From positions 3,286,001-3,350,000 of the forward strand of contig NZ_CP009832.1 of assembly GCF_000959525.1 (NCBI RefSeq): a stretch of 64,000 nt of DNA, written 5' to 3'. Position 1 is the stretch's first letter, and each line of letters starts with the position of its first letter. Made by a program: the position numbers and the translations under genes. Source of the stretch: Burkholderia multivorans ATCC BAA-247. Its GTDB lineage: Bacteria > Pseudomonadota > Gammaproteobacteria > Burkholderiales > Burkholderiaceae. This document shows positions 15,901 through 23,940 of this stretch, in pieces. Under the pieces are notes generated by a model. That model was given only the letters and a program-made list of their open reading frames with translations, had not been told where the DNA came from and made no database searches.

Positions 15901-16860
15901 ATGGCATTGCCTGCCGTCCTGCAGAACCTGACGCTGCCCGTCATCGCGTCGCCGATGTTCATCGTCAGCTATCCCGAACTCGTGCTCGCGCAATGCAAGG
16001 CGGGCATCGTCGGTTCGTTTCCCGCACTGAACGCGCGCCCCGCCGAACTGCTCGACGAGTGGCTCACGCAGATCCAGTCGGAGCTCGCCGCGTACAAGTC
16101 GAGCCATCCCGACGCCGTCATCGGGCCGATCGCGGTCAACCAGATCGTGCATCAGTCGAACGTGCGGCTCGAGCACGACGTGCGCGTGTGCGTCGACCAC
16201 AAGGTGCCGATCTTCATCACGAGCCTGCGCGCGCCGGCGCGCGAGATCGTCGACGCGGTGCACAGCTACGGCGGTATCGTGCTGCACGACGTGATCAATC
16301 TCCGCCATGCGCAAAAGGCGCTGGAAGCGGGCGTCGACGGGCTGATCCTCGTCGCGGCAGGTGCGGGCGGCCATGCGGGCACGACCTCGCCGTTCGCGCT
16401 GGTCGGCGAAGTGCGCAGGATCTTCGACGGCCCGATCGTGCTGTCGGGCGCGATCGCGAACGGCGGCTCGATTCTCGCCGCGCAGGCGATGGGCGCCGAT
16501 CTCGCCTACATGGGCACGCGCTTCATCGCGACGCAGGAAGCGCATGCGGTCGAAGACTACAAGCGCGCGATCCTGAACGCGAAATCGTCGGACATCATCT
16601 ACACGAACCTGTTTACCGGCGTGCACGGCAACTACATTCGCGAAAGCATCGAGAAGGCCGGACTCGATCCGGAGGCGCTGCCCGAATCCGACAAATCGAA
16701 GATGAATTTCGGCGGCGACAAAGCGAAGGCGTGGAAGGACATCTGGGGCGCCGGTCAGGGCGTCGGGCTGATGGACGACCTGCCGAGCGTCGGCGCGCTC
16801 GTCGAGCGGCTCAAGACCGAATACGACGCCGCGAAGGCGCGGCTCGGCGTGACGCGCTGA
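15901..16860 (+). CDS. Nitronate monooxygenase (NMO/2-nitropropane dioxygenase family)
   Basis: 319 aa FMN-dependent TIM barrel. Visible: LPVIASPMFIVSYPELVLAQCKAGIVGSFPALNAR (substrate/FMN entry), VNQIVHQSNVRLEHD, LVAAGAGGHAGTTSPFALV (phosphate-binding and the active-site His of class I-type enzymes), LSGAIANGGSILAAQAMGADLAYMGTRFIATQEA, and ESDKSKMNF near the C-terminus. It oxidises alkyl nitronates such as propionate-3-nitronate. The ATG has a GGAGACTTCCT leader with a good ribosome site. A strong bidirectional terminator follows 57 bases after the stop. Confidence 0.9.
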   Translation: MALPAVLQNLTLPVIASPMFIVSYPELVLAQCKAGIVGSFPALNARPAELLDEWLTQIQSELAAYKSSHPDAVIGPIAVNQIVHQSNVRLEHDVRVCVDHKVPIFITSLRAPAREIVDAVHSYGGIVLHDVINLRHAQKALEAGVDGLILVAAGAGGHAGTTSPFALVGEVRRIFDGPIVLSGAIANGGSILAAQAMGADLAYMGTRFIATQEAHAVEDYKRAILNAKSSDIIYTNLFTGVHGNYIRESIEKAGLDPEALPESDKSKMNFGGDKAKAWKDIWGAGQGVGLMDDLPSVGALVERLKTEYDAAKARLGVTR

Positions 16861-16917
16861 CGTCGCTATCGCTGCTGAAGCGGCATGTGACGTTGCCGAT
16901 CCGCGAATCGGTCGGAC

Positions 16918-16960
16918 AAAAAAATCGCGGACCGTCTGCTGCACAGTCCGCGATTTTTTT
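16918..16960. terminator. Strong bidirectional intrinsic terminator
   Basis: A 15-base perfect stem including TCGCGGAC and GTCCGCGA, flanked by A-run and T-run of seven, with a 13-base loop. It separates the plus-strand nitronate monooxygenase from the minus-strand LysR gene and serves both. Confidence 0.93.
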
Positions 16961-16982
16961 ATGTCGATGCGCAGCGGCGCGT

Positions 16983-17945
16983 TCAGCCCGTGCGCTTCAT
17001 CCGCGACATCGGCAGCACGTGCGAGCGCGATTCGATCGACGGACACAGCGACTGCCCTTCGAAGCGCGCAGCAAGAAAATCGACGAACGAGCGCACCTTC
17101 GCCGATACGTGGCGACGGCTCGCATACACCGCATAGATCGGCAGCTCGCGCGGCGGTACCGCATCGACAAGCACGGGCATGAGCCGCCCCGCCTCGATGT
17201 CGTCGCCGACCACTTCGGTGCCGAGCAGCGCAATGCCGGCGCCGGCCAGCACGGCCGCGCGCAGGCCTTCGAGATGGTTGACGATCAGATTGCCGTTCAG
17301 CGCCACGCGCGACGCGGCGGCCGCGTCGTTCAGCATCGCGTCGAGCGTCGACGCGTTCGAGTCGCGCCGCAGGTAGTTGTGCCGCGCGAGATCCGCGAGC
17401 GTCTCGGGCGTCCCGTGCTTTTTCAGATACTCGGGCGACGCGACGAGCAGAATGTGCGCGGTCGCGATCTGGCGCGCCACGAGCGACGACGACTTCAGTC
17501 CGCTCGGCGCCGCGCGCACGGCGACGTCGTAGCCCTCGTCGATCAGTTCGACGACTCGATCGGACAACGTAATCTCGACCGTCACGTCCGGAAAGCGCTC
17601 CGCATAATCGGTGACGGCCTGCATCACGTGACGCAGGCCGAATGCGGACAGCGACGTCACGCGCAGCCGCCCTTGCGGCACCACGCTCGCGGCGCCGACG
17701 GCCTGTCCCGCTTCGTCGAGTTCGGACAGCGCCTGCACGAGGCGCTCGTAATATTCGCGTCCCGCCTCGGTGGGCGCGACGCGTCGCGTCGTACGATGCA
17801 GCAGCCGTGCGCCGAGCTGCTGCTCCAGGTGCATCACGTGCTTGCTCGCCATCGCCGCCGACATTTGCATGCGCTCCGCCGCGCCGACGAAGCTGCCCAC
17901 TTCGACGACGTAGCGAAACACATTCATGCTGACGAGGGTATCCAT
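16983..17945 (-). CDS. LysR-type transcriptional regulator (CrgA/AaeR-like)
   Basis: 320 aa. The N-terminal helix-turn-helix reads MDTLVSMNVFRYVVEVGSFVGAAERMQ, then MSAAMASKHVMHLEQQLGARLLHRTTRRV, the subgroup with 'HRTTR' typical of CrgA/DmlR-type regulators. The effector domain follows (GRLRVTSLSAFGLRHVMQAV, then the VELIDEGYDVAVRAAPSGL strand). It lies downstream of the porin gene on the same strand but is separated by a terminator and carries its own upstream inverted repeat, so it is probably independently expressed. Target unknown. Confidence 0.92.
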   Translation of the reverse strand: MDTLVSMNVFRYVVEVGSFVGAAERMQMSAAMASKHVMHLEQQLGARLLHRTTRRVAPTEAGREYYERLVQALSELDEAGQAVGAASVVPQGRLRVTSLSAFGLRHVMQAVTDYAERFPDVTVEITLSDRVVELIDEGYDVAVRAAPSGLKSSSLVARQIATAHILLVASPEYLKKHGTPETLADLARHNYLRRDSNASTLDAMLNDAAAASRVALNGNLIVNHLEGLRAAVLAGAGIALLGTEVVGDDIEAGRLMPVLVDAVPPRELPIYAVYASRRHVSAKVRSFVDFLAARFEGQSLCPSIESRSHVLPMSRMKRTG

Positions 17946-17953
17946 CTAACTAG

Positions 17954-17985
17954 CTCGCAATTCCAGGTGATGATGCTATTGCGAG
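17954..17985. promoter_or_regulatory. Candidate operator upstream of the LysR gene
   Basis: CTCGCAAT (17954-17961) and ATTGCGAG (17978-17985) form a perfect inverted repeat with a 16-base spacer, nine bases before the minus-strand regulator start codon. The right arm is nested in a second repeat, CTAT-tgcgag-ATAG. Consistent with LysR autoregulation. Confidence 0.5.
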
Positions 17986-18027
17986 ATAGGGTAACAAAGG
18001 CACGCGAAGCGAAAGGTCAAGAATGGC

Positions 18028-18057
18028 AAAACGGCGCCGCGATATCGCGGCGCCGTT
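18028..18057. terminator. Perfect palindrome, probable porin terminator
   Basis: A 30-base perfect palindrome with arms AAACGGCGCCGCGAT and ATCGCGGCGCCGTTT, 52 bases after the porin stop. The short T-run makes it less canonical than others here, but position and stability fit a terminator. Confidence 0.65.
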
Positions 18058-18108
18058 TCGTGTCGGGCGCAAAGCGTGCGCGGCACGAGCGCCGCGCGCG
18101 ACAGAGGG

Positions 18109-19185
18109 TCAGAACTTCGCGCGGATGCCGGCGCCGAACGTGTTGCCCGTCGACAGTCCGCTGATGTGATCGTTCATGTAGGCCGCGTAAATGTCCGTGC
18201 GCTTCGACAGCGGATAGTCGTAGCCGACCGCCCAGGTCTGACGCGTCTGGTCGAGCCCGCCGCCGTCGCGCGAATAAGCGTAGGACGCCATCGCGTTGCC
18301 GACGCCGATCGGCACCGACACGCCGCCTTGCGCGGTGTTCACGTGCCAGCTGCCCGCGACCTGGTCATTCTTCGTATACATGTACTGGCCGAACAGCTTG
18401 ACGTACTTCAGATCGTAGGTCGCGCCGACGAGCGCGATGCCCTGGCTCTTCATGCCGGCGACGAGCGCGCTCAGGTCGCGCGGGCCGTTGTTGAAGTTCA
18501 CGTACTGATAGACGGCCGTCGCCGCGAACGGGCCGTTCGCATAGTTGAACTGCGCGCTCCACTTCTTCGAGCCGTTGTCGCCGGCCTGATTGCCGAGCGC
18601 GTACATCGCGCCGAAATTCAGTCCACCGAACGACGGCGACGTGTACGACACCGCGTTGTTCCAGCCCGAATCGCCGACCGCGCCCTGATCGCTCGGATAG
18701 GTCGGGAACGTGCCGAGGCCGAGGAACACGTGGTACACCATCGGCGAGAACGTGTACGAGTCGTAGAACGGGTTGAACAGGATCGTCGAGAGGAACAGGT
18801 GCGTGGTCAGGCGACCGGCCGTCACCGTGCCGTACGGCGAACTGATGCCGACGTACGCGTTGCGCGCGAAGAACGTGTCGCCGGTGAAGCGGCCGTACTG
18901 GCCGTTCTGCGCGCGGAAGAAGCTTTCGAGCGTGAAGATCGCCTTGTAGCCGCCGCCGAGATCCTCGGCGCCGTGCATCCCCCAGTACGACGTCGACATC
19001 CCGCCGCCGCTCACGTTCCATGCGCGGTCGCCGCCGGGGAACTTCGTCGCACCGATCCATTCGTCGACCTGACCGTAGAGCGACACGCTCGATTGCGCAT
19101 GGGCGGGCGCGGCAGCGGCCACACAGGCGGCCGCTGCAATCAGCTTGACGGACGTGCGCGACGCACGGCGGGCGAATGCTTTCAT
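18109..19185 (-). CDS. Gram-negative general porin (OmpC/Omp32-like, Burkholderia type)
   Basis: 358 aa. A signal peptide (MKAFARRASRTSVKLIAAAA with cleavage near AHAQ) is followed by QSSVSLYGQVDEWIGATK, the standard first strand of betaproteobacterial trimeric porins. Other family marks are GAEDLGGGYKAIFTLES, NAYVGISSPYGTVTAGR (constriction-loop strand) and a C-terminal Phe (GAGIRAKF) required for outer-membrane assembly. The start MKAFARR has a GGAGATCCC ribosome site; longer in-frame starts do not. A monocistronic outer-membrane channel; solute preference unknown. Confidence 0.93.
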   Translation of the reverse strand: MKAFARRASRTSVKLIAAAACVAAAAPAHAQSSVSLYGQVDEWIGATKFPGGDRAWNVSGGGMSTSYWGMHGAEDLGGGYKAIFTLESFFRAQNGQYGRFTGDTFFARNAYVGISSPYGTVTAGRLTTHLFLSTILFNPFYDSYTFSPMVYHVFLGLGTFPTYPSDQGAVGDSGWNNAVSYTSPSFGGLNFGAMYALGNQAGDNGSKKWSAQFNYANGPFAATAVYQYVNFNNGPRDLSALVAGMKSQGIALVGATYDLKYVKLFGQYMYTKNDQVAGSWHVNTAQGGVSVPIGVGNAMASYAYSRDGGGLDQTRQTWAVGYDYPLSKRTDIYAAYMNDHISGLSTGNTFGAGIRAKF

Positions 19186-19530
19186 GGGATCTCCAGGTTT
19201 TGTCGATGTATCGATAAGTGGCGCGAGCGTTGTTATCGGAGCCGATGCTTGCGTCGTGTGGGGCGCAGCCATCTTTACGGATCATTTGTCCGGTCAAAAT
19301 TGCGCGCACTTATTGCGGGTATAGCGGCGTGATTAACTTCGCGAAGGCGATACGTGGCCGGCGCTCGCGGCGCGGCCCCGCGCGGGGCGCGCGCACGACG
19401 GGACGGCGGCGCTTCGCGCGCGTGCCGGGCGCGAAAGATAGCGCAATGCGACGGGAAAATCAGCGGAAATGTGCGCGCGACTGTGGCGAATTCGCATCAG
19501 CCGGCTTCGGAGGGCCGAACGCGGGCGCGT
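19186..19530. other. 345-bp intergenic region upstream of porin
   Basis: No gene supported. Contains the porin promoter region (AT-richer stretch around 19270-19340) and the 3' flank of the next minus-strand gene. A TTGACC on the minus strand near 19293 could be a -35 element, but no convincing -10 partner was found. Confidence 0.5.
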
Positions 19531-19998
19531 TCAGTTGCGGTAGAACGGCGAGAAAAACGGCGAGTGTGCGGGTTCTTCCTGCGACCGCGGCGGCGGCATC
19601 GGGCGGCCGCCGCGCTCCTCGTTGTAGCGCGCGACGTCGGCGCGGATCGAGCCCGCGCGCAGCGGCATGTTGCCGGCGCCGGACGGACGCGTCATCTGGC
19701 GCACCTCGGCGCTGATCGGCCGATACGGGCTTTGCGCCGCGTAATGGCCGTACGACGGCGTCGGACGCAAGCCCCAACGCGAACCGCCCGCGCGGACGCC
19801 GGGGCCCGGCGCACGCGCGAGCGGCGTCGCACGACGCCACACCGGCGCGCCGCCGGCCGGCTGGCCGTACGCGTGCATGTCGCCGCCGCCGAAGCCGTGG
19901 CTGCCGTGCGGCGGCTGCGCGAGCGCGAGCGGCATCAGCAGCGCGCCCAGCGCGCCGGCCACCCATCGTGCGATGTTGCGTTTCAACCGTTCCGTCAT
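19531..19998 (-). CDS. Secreted hypothetical protein
   Basis: 155 aa. A signal peptide is clear (MTERLKRNIARWVAGALGAL followed by LMPLALAQPP). The mature part is Gly/Pro/Arg-rich (HGSHGFGGGDMHAYGQPAGG), with SAEVRQMTRPSGAGNMPLRAGSIRADVARYNEERG near the C-terminus. That stretch resembles the conserved part of short Burkholderia proteins sometimes labelled peptide-binding, without demonstrated function. Reading frame and signal peptide support a real gene. Not recognised beyond that. It is isolated between two long intergenic spaces. Confidence 0.68.
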   Translation of the reverse strand: MTERLKRNIARWVAGALGALLMPLALAQPPHGSHGFGGGDMHAYGQPAGGAPVWRRATPLARAPGPGVRAGGSRWGLRPTPSYGHYAAQSPYRPISAEVRQMTRPSGAGNMPLRAGSIRADVARYNEERGGRPMPPPRSQEEPAHSPFFSPFYRN

Positions 19999-20360
19999 CG
20001 TTCAGTGCCTGTTCACGCTCGCCGCCGTTGGTTGCGCGGCCGACGCGAGCCTTTCAGCAGTAATTTATGAGCCGGCGAAAAACGTGTCGAGCCAAAAAGT
20101 GTTAGGCCCCGGGCATCGGTGTAACACCATGTTACTGCTAGGTTTTTTCGCGCCGGAGCACATCGCCGACGATGCTTTTGGACGACGTTTCGCCGCGCCG
20201 CCGAGCGTGCTCTGTCAATGCCTACGATTCATCAATCGATTCACACAATGAATTTGTGTATTGAATCGACTATCGCGAAAATATCGCCAGTCGCGCGCAG
20301 CGCGCGGCCGCCCTGCGCTGCCCGTTCGCCGCGCATCCGCCGTTTCAGATCGAGATTCCG
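19999..20360. other. 362-bp intergenic region with overlapping hairpins
   Basis: No gene supported. A low-GC patch (20050-20150) contains two mutually exclusive inverted repeats: GTGTTA (20101-20106) with TAACAC (20124-20129), and GTAAC (20123-20127) with GTTAC (20133-20137). A T-run follows at 20145-20150. The plus-strand SBF-like gene starts about 210 bases downstream. Confidence 0.45.
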
Positions 20361-21392
20361 ATGGCCCGTCACCGTTTTCTTCCCGACAACTTCACGCTCG
20401 CGCTCATCGGCACCGTCGTGCTCGCGAGCCTGCTGCCGTGCCGCGGCCCGGCCGCCCATGCGTTCAACTGGGCGACCAATATCGCGGTCGGCCTGCTGTT
20501 CTTCCTGCACGGCGCGAAACTGTCGCGCGAAGCGGTGATCGCCGGTGCGACGCACTGGCGGCTGCACGCGGTCGTGCTGCTCAGCACGTTCGCGCTGTTT
20601 CCGCTGCTCGGCCTCGCGCTGAAGCCCGTGCTGCAGCCGCTCGTCACGCCGACGCTGTATGCGGGCGTGCTGTTTCTCTGCACGCTGCCGTCGACGGTGC
20701 AATCGTCGATCGCGTTCACGTCGATCGCGAAGGGCAACGTGCCGGCGGCGGTGTGCGCGGCGTCCGCGTCGAGCCTGCTCGGCATTTTCGTGACGCCCGC
20801 GCTGGTCGGGCTGATGATCACGTCGCAATCGGCGGCGGCGGCTTCGCCGTGGAGTACGGTCGGCAGCATCGTGATGCAGCTGCTCGTGCCCTTCATCGCC
20901 GGCCAGCTGCTACGGCCCGTGATCGGCGGCTGGATCGATCGCAACCGCGGCGTGCTGCGCTTCGTCGACCAGGGCTCGATCCTGCTCGTCGTCTACGTCG
21001 CGTTCAGCGAGGCCGTGAATCAGGGGCTCTGGCACCAGATTCCGGCGCACGCGCTCGCCGGCCTCGTCGCGGTGAACCTCGTGTTGCTCGCGATCGCGCT
21101 GCTGCTGACGGCGTTCGTCAGCAAGCGGCTCGGGTTCAATCGCGCCGATCAGATCACGATCATCTTCTGCGGATCGAAGAAGAGCCTCGCGGCCGGCGTG
21201 CCGATGGCGAAGGTGATCTTCTCGGCGCAGGCGGTCGGCGCGATCGTGCTGCCGCTGATGCTGTTCCACCAGATTCAGCTGATGGCGTGTGCGGCGCTCG
21301 CGCAGCGCTGGGGCGCGCGCGACATGAGCGGCGAGCGCGACGAGGGCGACGCGAGCGCTGCGCCCCGCACGCTGAGCGCGGGCAAGCGCTGA
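20361..21392 (+). CDS. Bile acid:sodium symporter-like transporter (SBF-like family, YfeH type)
   Basis: 343 aa with about ten membrane helices. FNWATNIAVGLLFFLHGAKLSREA and the conserved crossover motif LFLCTLPSTVQSSIAFTSIAKGNVPAAVCAASASSLLG are characteristic of the SBF-like family (PF13593; YfeH/P7-type). Later FCGSKKSLAAGVPMAKVIF marks the second repeat. The C-terminal 35 residues are hydrophilic (RDMSGERDEGDAS). The physiological substrate of bacterial members is mostly unknown. No ribosome site is strong. Monocistronic by position. Confidence 0.88.
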   Translation: MARHRFLPDNFTLALIGTVVLASLLPCRGPAAHAFNWATNIAVGLLFFLHGAKLSREAVIAGATHWRLHAVVLLSTFALFPLLGLALKPVLQPLVTPTLYAGVLFLCTLPSTVQSSIAFTSIAKGNVPAAVCAASASSLLGIFVTPALVGLMITSQSAAAASPWSTVGSIVMQLLVPFIAGQLLRPVIGGWIDRNRGVLRFVDQGSILLVVYVAFSEAVNQGLWHQIPAHALAGLVAVNLVLLAIALLLTAFVSKRLGFNRADQITIIFCGSKKSLAAGVPMAKVIFSAQAVGAIVLPLMLFHQIQLMACAALAQRWGARDMSGERDEGDASAAPRTLSAGKR

Positions 21393-21519
21393 CGCGACTG
21401 GTGCCGCTCATGAGGTGCGCGACCTGAGGCCCACGGCCGGCGCGCGGCACGATGCACCAACATCGCGCATCGCGTCACACAATCTTCATTCAATTCTGCG
21501 CGCGCGCTGCCGTTAAGTC

Positions 21520-23391
21520 GTGGGTCCCGTCGCTTCGGCCGCCACGCTCATGCCCGCGCCCCCTCCCGCTCCCGCTGCCGCCGGCAGCACCTCGCGCCTG
21601 ATCGCGGATCGCGCGCTCGCCGCCGTGTTCCAGCCGATCGTCGACCTCGGGTCCGGAACCGTCATCGGCTACGAGGGGCTGATCCGCGGGCCGCACGGCA
21701 CCGAGCTCGAGCCGCCTGCCGCGTTGTTCGCGCAGGCCGCGCGCGAGGGCGAGACGCTCGCGCTCGAACAGGCGGCCGCGCTCACCTGCCTCGACGCGTT
21801 CGCGGCGCTCGGCTGCGACGGCAAGCTGTTCCTCAATTTCAGCGCCGGCACGATCCTGCAACTCGCGCGCGAACGCGAGCGTGCCCGCATGCTGCTCGGG
21901 CGCGCGCGGGTCGGCGCCGAGCGCATCGTGATCGAGTTGACCGAGCAGAACGCGACGACCGACGTCGCGCATATCGTGCCGGCGATCGCGTCGCTGCGCG
22001 ATGCGGGCATCCAGCTCGCACTCGACGACTACGGCACCGCGAACGCGAGCATGAACCTCTGGCTGCGCCTGCACCCGGACGTCGTGAAGATCGACCGCTT
22101 CTTCATCCACGACATCGCGCGCGACCCGCTCAAGTTCGAAGCCGTGAAGGCGATGCAGCATTTCGCGCATGCGAGCGGCGCGAAACTGATCGCGGAAGGC
22201 ATCGAGAACGAATGCGACCTGATCGTCGTGCGCGACATGGGCATCTGCTGCGTGCAGGGCTTCCTGCTCGGCCGCCCGAATGCGCGGCCTTCGCGCGTCG
22301 TCGCGCCCGCCGCGCGCGACGCGATCCGCACGCCGCACATCGCCGTGTTCCCCGGTGCGACACGCATCGCGCGGCCGGCCGGCACGATCGCCTCGAAGAT
22401 GCTCGTGCCGGCGCCGGCGCTGCCGCGCGACGCGACCAGCAACGACGTGCTGGACTTGTTCAACCGGATGCCCGACCTGCACGCGGTCGCGCTCGTCGAG
22501 CGCGGGCGGCCCGTCGCGCTGGTCAACCGCCGCGGCTTCATCGACCGCTTCGCGCTGCCGTACCACCGCGAGGTGTTCGGCAAGAAGCCGTGCCTGCAGT
22601 TCGCGAACGACGCGCCGCTGATGATCGAGAACTCGACGACCTTCGAGCAGCTCGCGATGCTGCTCGCGAGCCATGACCAGCGCTATCTGGCGGACGGCTT
22701 CGTGATCACCGAGCACGGCCGCTACGTCGGGCTCGGCACCGGCGAAAGCCTCGTGCGCGCGGTGACCGAGATGCGCATCGAGGCCGCACGCTATGCGAAC
22801 CCGCTGACGTTCCTGCCCGGCAACATCCCGATCAGCGCGCACATCGATCGCCTGCTCGCACGCGACGCCGGCTTTCACGCGTGCTACGTCGACCTGAACC
22901 AGTTCAAGCCCTTCAACGACCAGTACGGCTACTGGCAAGGCGACGAGGTGCTGAAGTTCGCCGCGACGGTGCTGGCCGGCGTCTGCGATCCGCAGCGCGA
23001 CTTTCTCGGGCACGTCGGCGGCGACGATTTCCTCGTGCTGTTTCAGCGCGACGACTGGCGGTCGCGCGCGCTCGCCGCGATCGAGCGCTTCAATCAGGGC
23101 GCGCAGCTGTTCTATACGCAGGCCGACCGGCAGGCAGGCGGCCTGCGCGGCGAGGATCGCCACGGCAACCCTGCGTTCTTCGGTTTCGTGACGATGGCGA
23201 TCGGCGCGGTCAGCGTACCGGCCGGCGCACACGGCGCGAAGCGCTATGGCAGCGACGAAATCGCGTCGGTCGCCGCGCTCGCGAAGCGGCGCGCGAAACA
23301 ACAGCCGGGCGGACTGGCGGTGGTCGACCTCGATGTGGGCCGCGCGGCGCTGCGGGAGCGCGGCGAGCCGCCCGGCGCGAGCGCGGGCTGA
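21520..23391 (+). CDS. EAL-CBS-GGDEF cyclic-di-GMP turnover protein
   Basis: 623 aa from a GTG. An in-frame ATG at 21550 is an equally possible start, and neither has a clear ribosome site. Order is unusual: an EAL domain first (about 30-260), a tandem CBS region (about 300-425), then GGDEF (about 440-600). In the EAL domain the signature reads YEGLIRG instead of EAL, but the catalytic set is visible: LNFS Asn, IELTE Glu, DDYGTANASM Asp-Asp, VKIDRFF Lys, AEGIEN Glu and QGFLLGRP Gln. Phosphodiesterase activity is therefore plausible. The GGDEF motif reads GGDDF (HVGGDDFLVLF), a substitution that may weaken cyclase activity. CBS pairs usually sense adenine nucleotides. No transmembrane segment is seen. 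Confidence 0.92.
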   Translation: MGPVASAATLMPAPPPAPAAAGSTSRLIADRALAAVFQPIVDLGSGTVIGYEGLIRGPHGTELEPPAALFAQAAREGETLALEQAAALTCLDAFAALGCDGKLFLNFSAGTILQLARERERARMLLGRARVGAERIVIELTEQNATTDVAHIVPAIASLRDAGIQLALDDYGTANASMNLWLRLHPDVVKIDRFFIHDIARDPLKFEAVKAMQHFAHASGAKLIAEGIENECDLIVVRDMGICCVQGFLLGRPNARPSRVVAPAARDAIRTPHIAVFPGATRIARPAGTIASKMLVPAPALPRDATSNDVLDLFNRMPDLHAVALVERGRPVALVNRRGFIDRFALPYHREVFGKKPCLQFANDAPLMIENSTTFEQLAMLLASHDQRYLADGFVITEHGRYVGLGTGESLVRAVTEMRIEAARYANPLTFLPGNIPISAHIDRLLARDAGFHACYVDLNQFKPFNDQYGYWQGDEVLKFAATVLAGVCDPQRDFLGHVGGDDFLVLFQRDDWRSRALAAIERFNQGAQLFYTQADRQAGGLRGEDRHGNPAFFGFVTMAIGAVSVPAGAHGAKRYGSDEIASVAALAKRRAKQQPGGLAVVDLDVGRAALRERGEPPGASAG

Positions 23392-23610
23392 ACCGCGCGG
23401 GGCGAGGGCTCGGGTACGTGTCGGCCTGGCGCCTGCGGCGTTGCCGGCTTGTCTGGCGGCGCCCCGGATTGCGCGACGCAGGCGACCTTCGGGCCATCGC
23501 GCCTTCGCGCGCCGCCAGCCCGCGTCGGCGTGCTCGGGCCCGTTCCAGCCCGCTCTGGGCCATGCTCGCGCCTGCCCCGGCATGCTTCTACCTGCTCAAG
23601 GCAGCTCTCG

Positions 23611-23680
23611 CCTGCTCCGGTCTGCTCCGGTCTGCTCCGGTCTGCTCCGACCTGCTCCGGTCTGCTCCGACCTGCTCTGC
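23611..23680. repeat. Tandem 10-bp repeat, about seven units
   Basis: Units of the form (T/C)CTGCTCCG(G/A) repeat in exact 10-base register: six near-perfect copies from 23611 to 23670 and a decayed seventh to 23680. More diverged versions of the same word (CTGCTCAAG, CAGCTCTCG, and GCCTGCCCCGG) can be seen for about 100 bases upstream. Unit length equals about one helical turn. Confidence 0.9.
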
Positions 23681-23828
23681 CCAGCTGCGGCCCAGTTCAG
23701 CCCGCCCCGCTCCCAGCACGCTTCCGGCGCACCACGCCCGCCCGCGGCCCCATCCAGCGTGCCGTCACTCGTTCACCTTGCCTTTTTCGCGCTTTGTTTA
23801 GTATTTTTAGTAACGTCGTTTTCACTGA

Positions 23829-23894
23829 TTAGCACGCTAAAAGCTGTTATCTGCGGGTATTCCCCGGTTATCCGACCCGCTTTCACAAACGGGT
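23829..23894. promoter_or_regulatory. Candidate LacI-family operators and promoter of the mannose/fructose operon
   Basis: Two inverted repeats lie before the regulator gene: TTAGC-ac-GCTAA (23829-23840) and ACCCG-N10-CGGGT (23875-23894). The first has the compact shape of LacI-type operators. The -10-like TATACA at 23900 lies right after the second. Autoregulation is likely but the assignment is by shape only. Confidence 0.4.
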
Positions 23895-23940
23895 TTTACT
23901 ATACAATCGCCGTCAACCTAAACATTCCGGAACCCGAACG

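Larger units (their letters stand above)
23392..23940. other. 549-bp intergenic region with decameric repeats and an AT-rich promoter zone
   Basis: No gene supported. The left part is a low-complexity GC stretch that ends in perfect 10-bp repeats (23611-23680). The right 150 bases are AT-rich, holding the likely promoter and operators of the LacI operon. A TATACA at 23900-23905 could be a -10 element. Confidence 0.6.
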
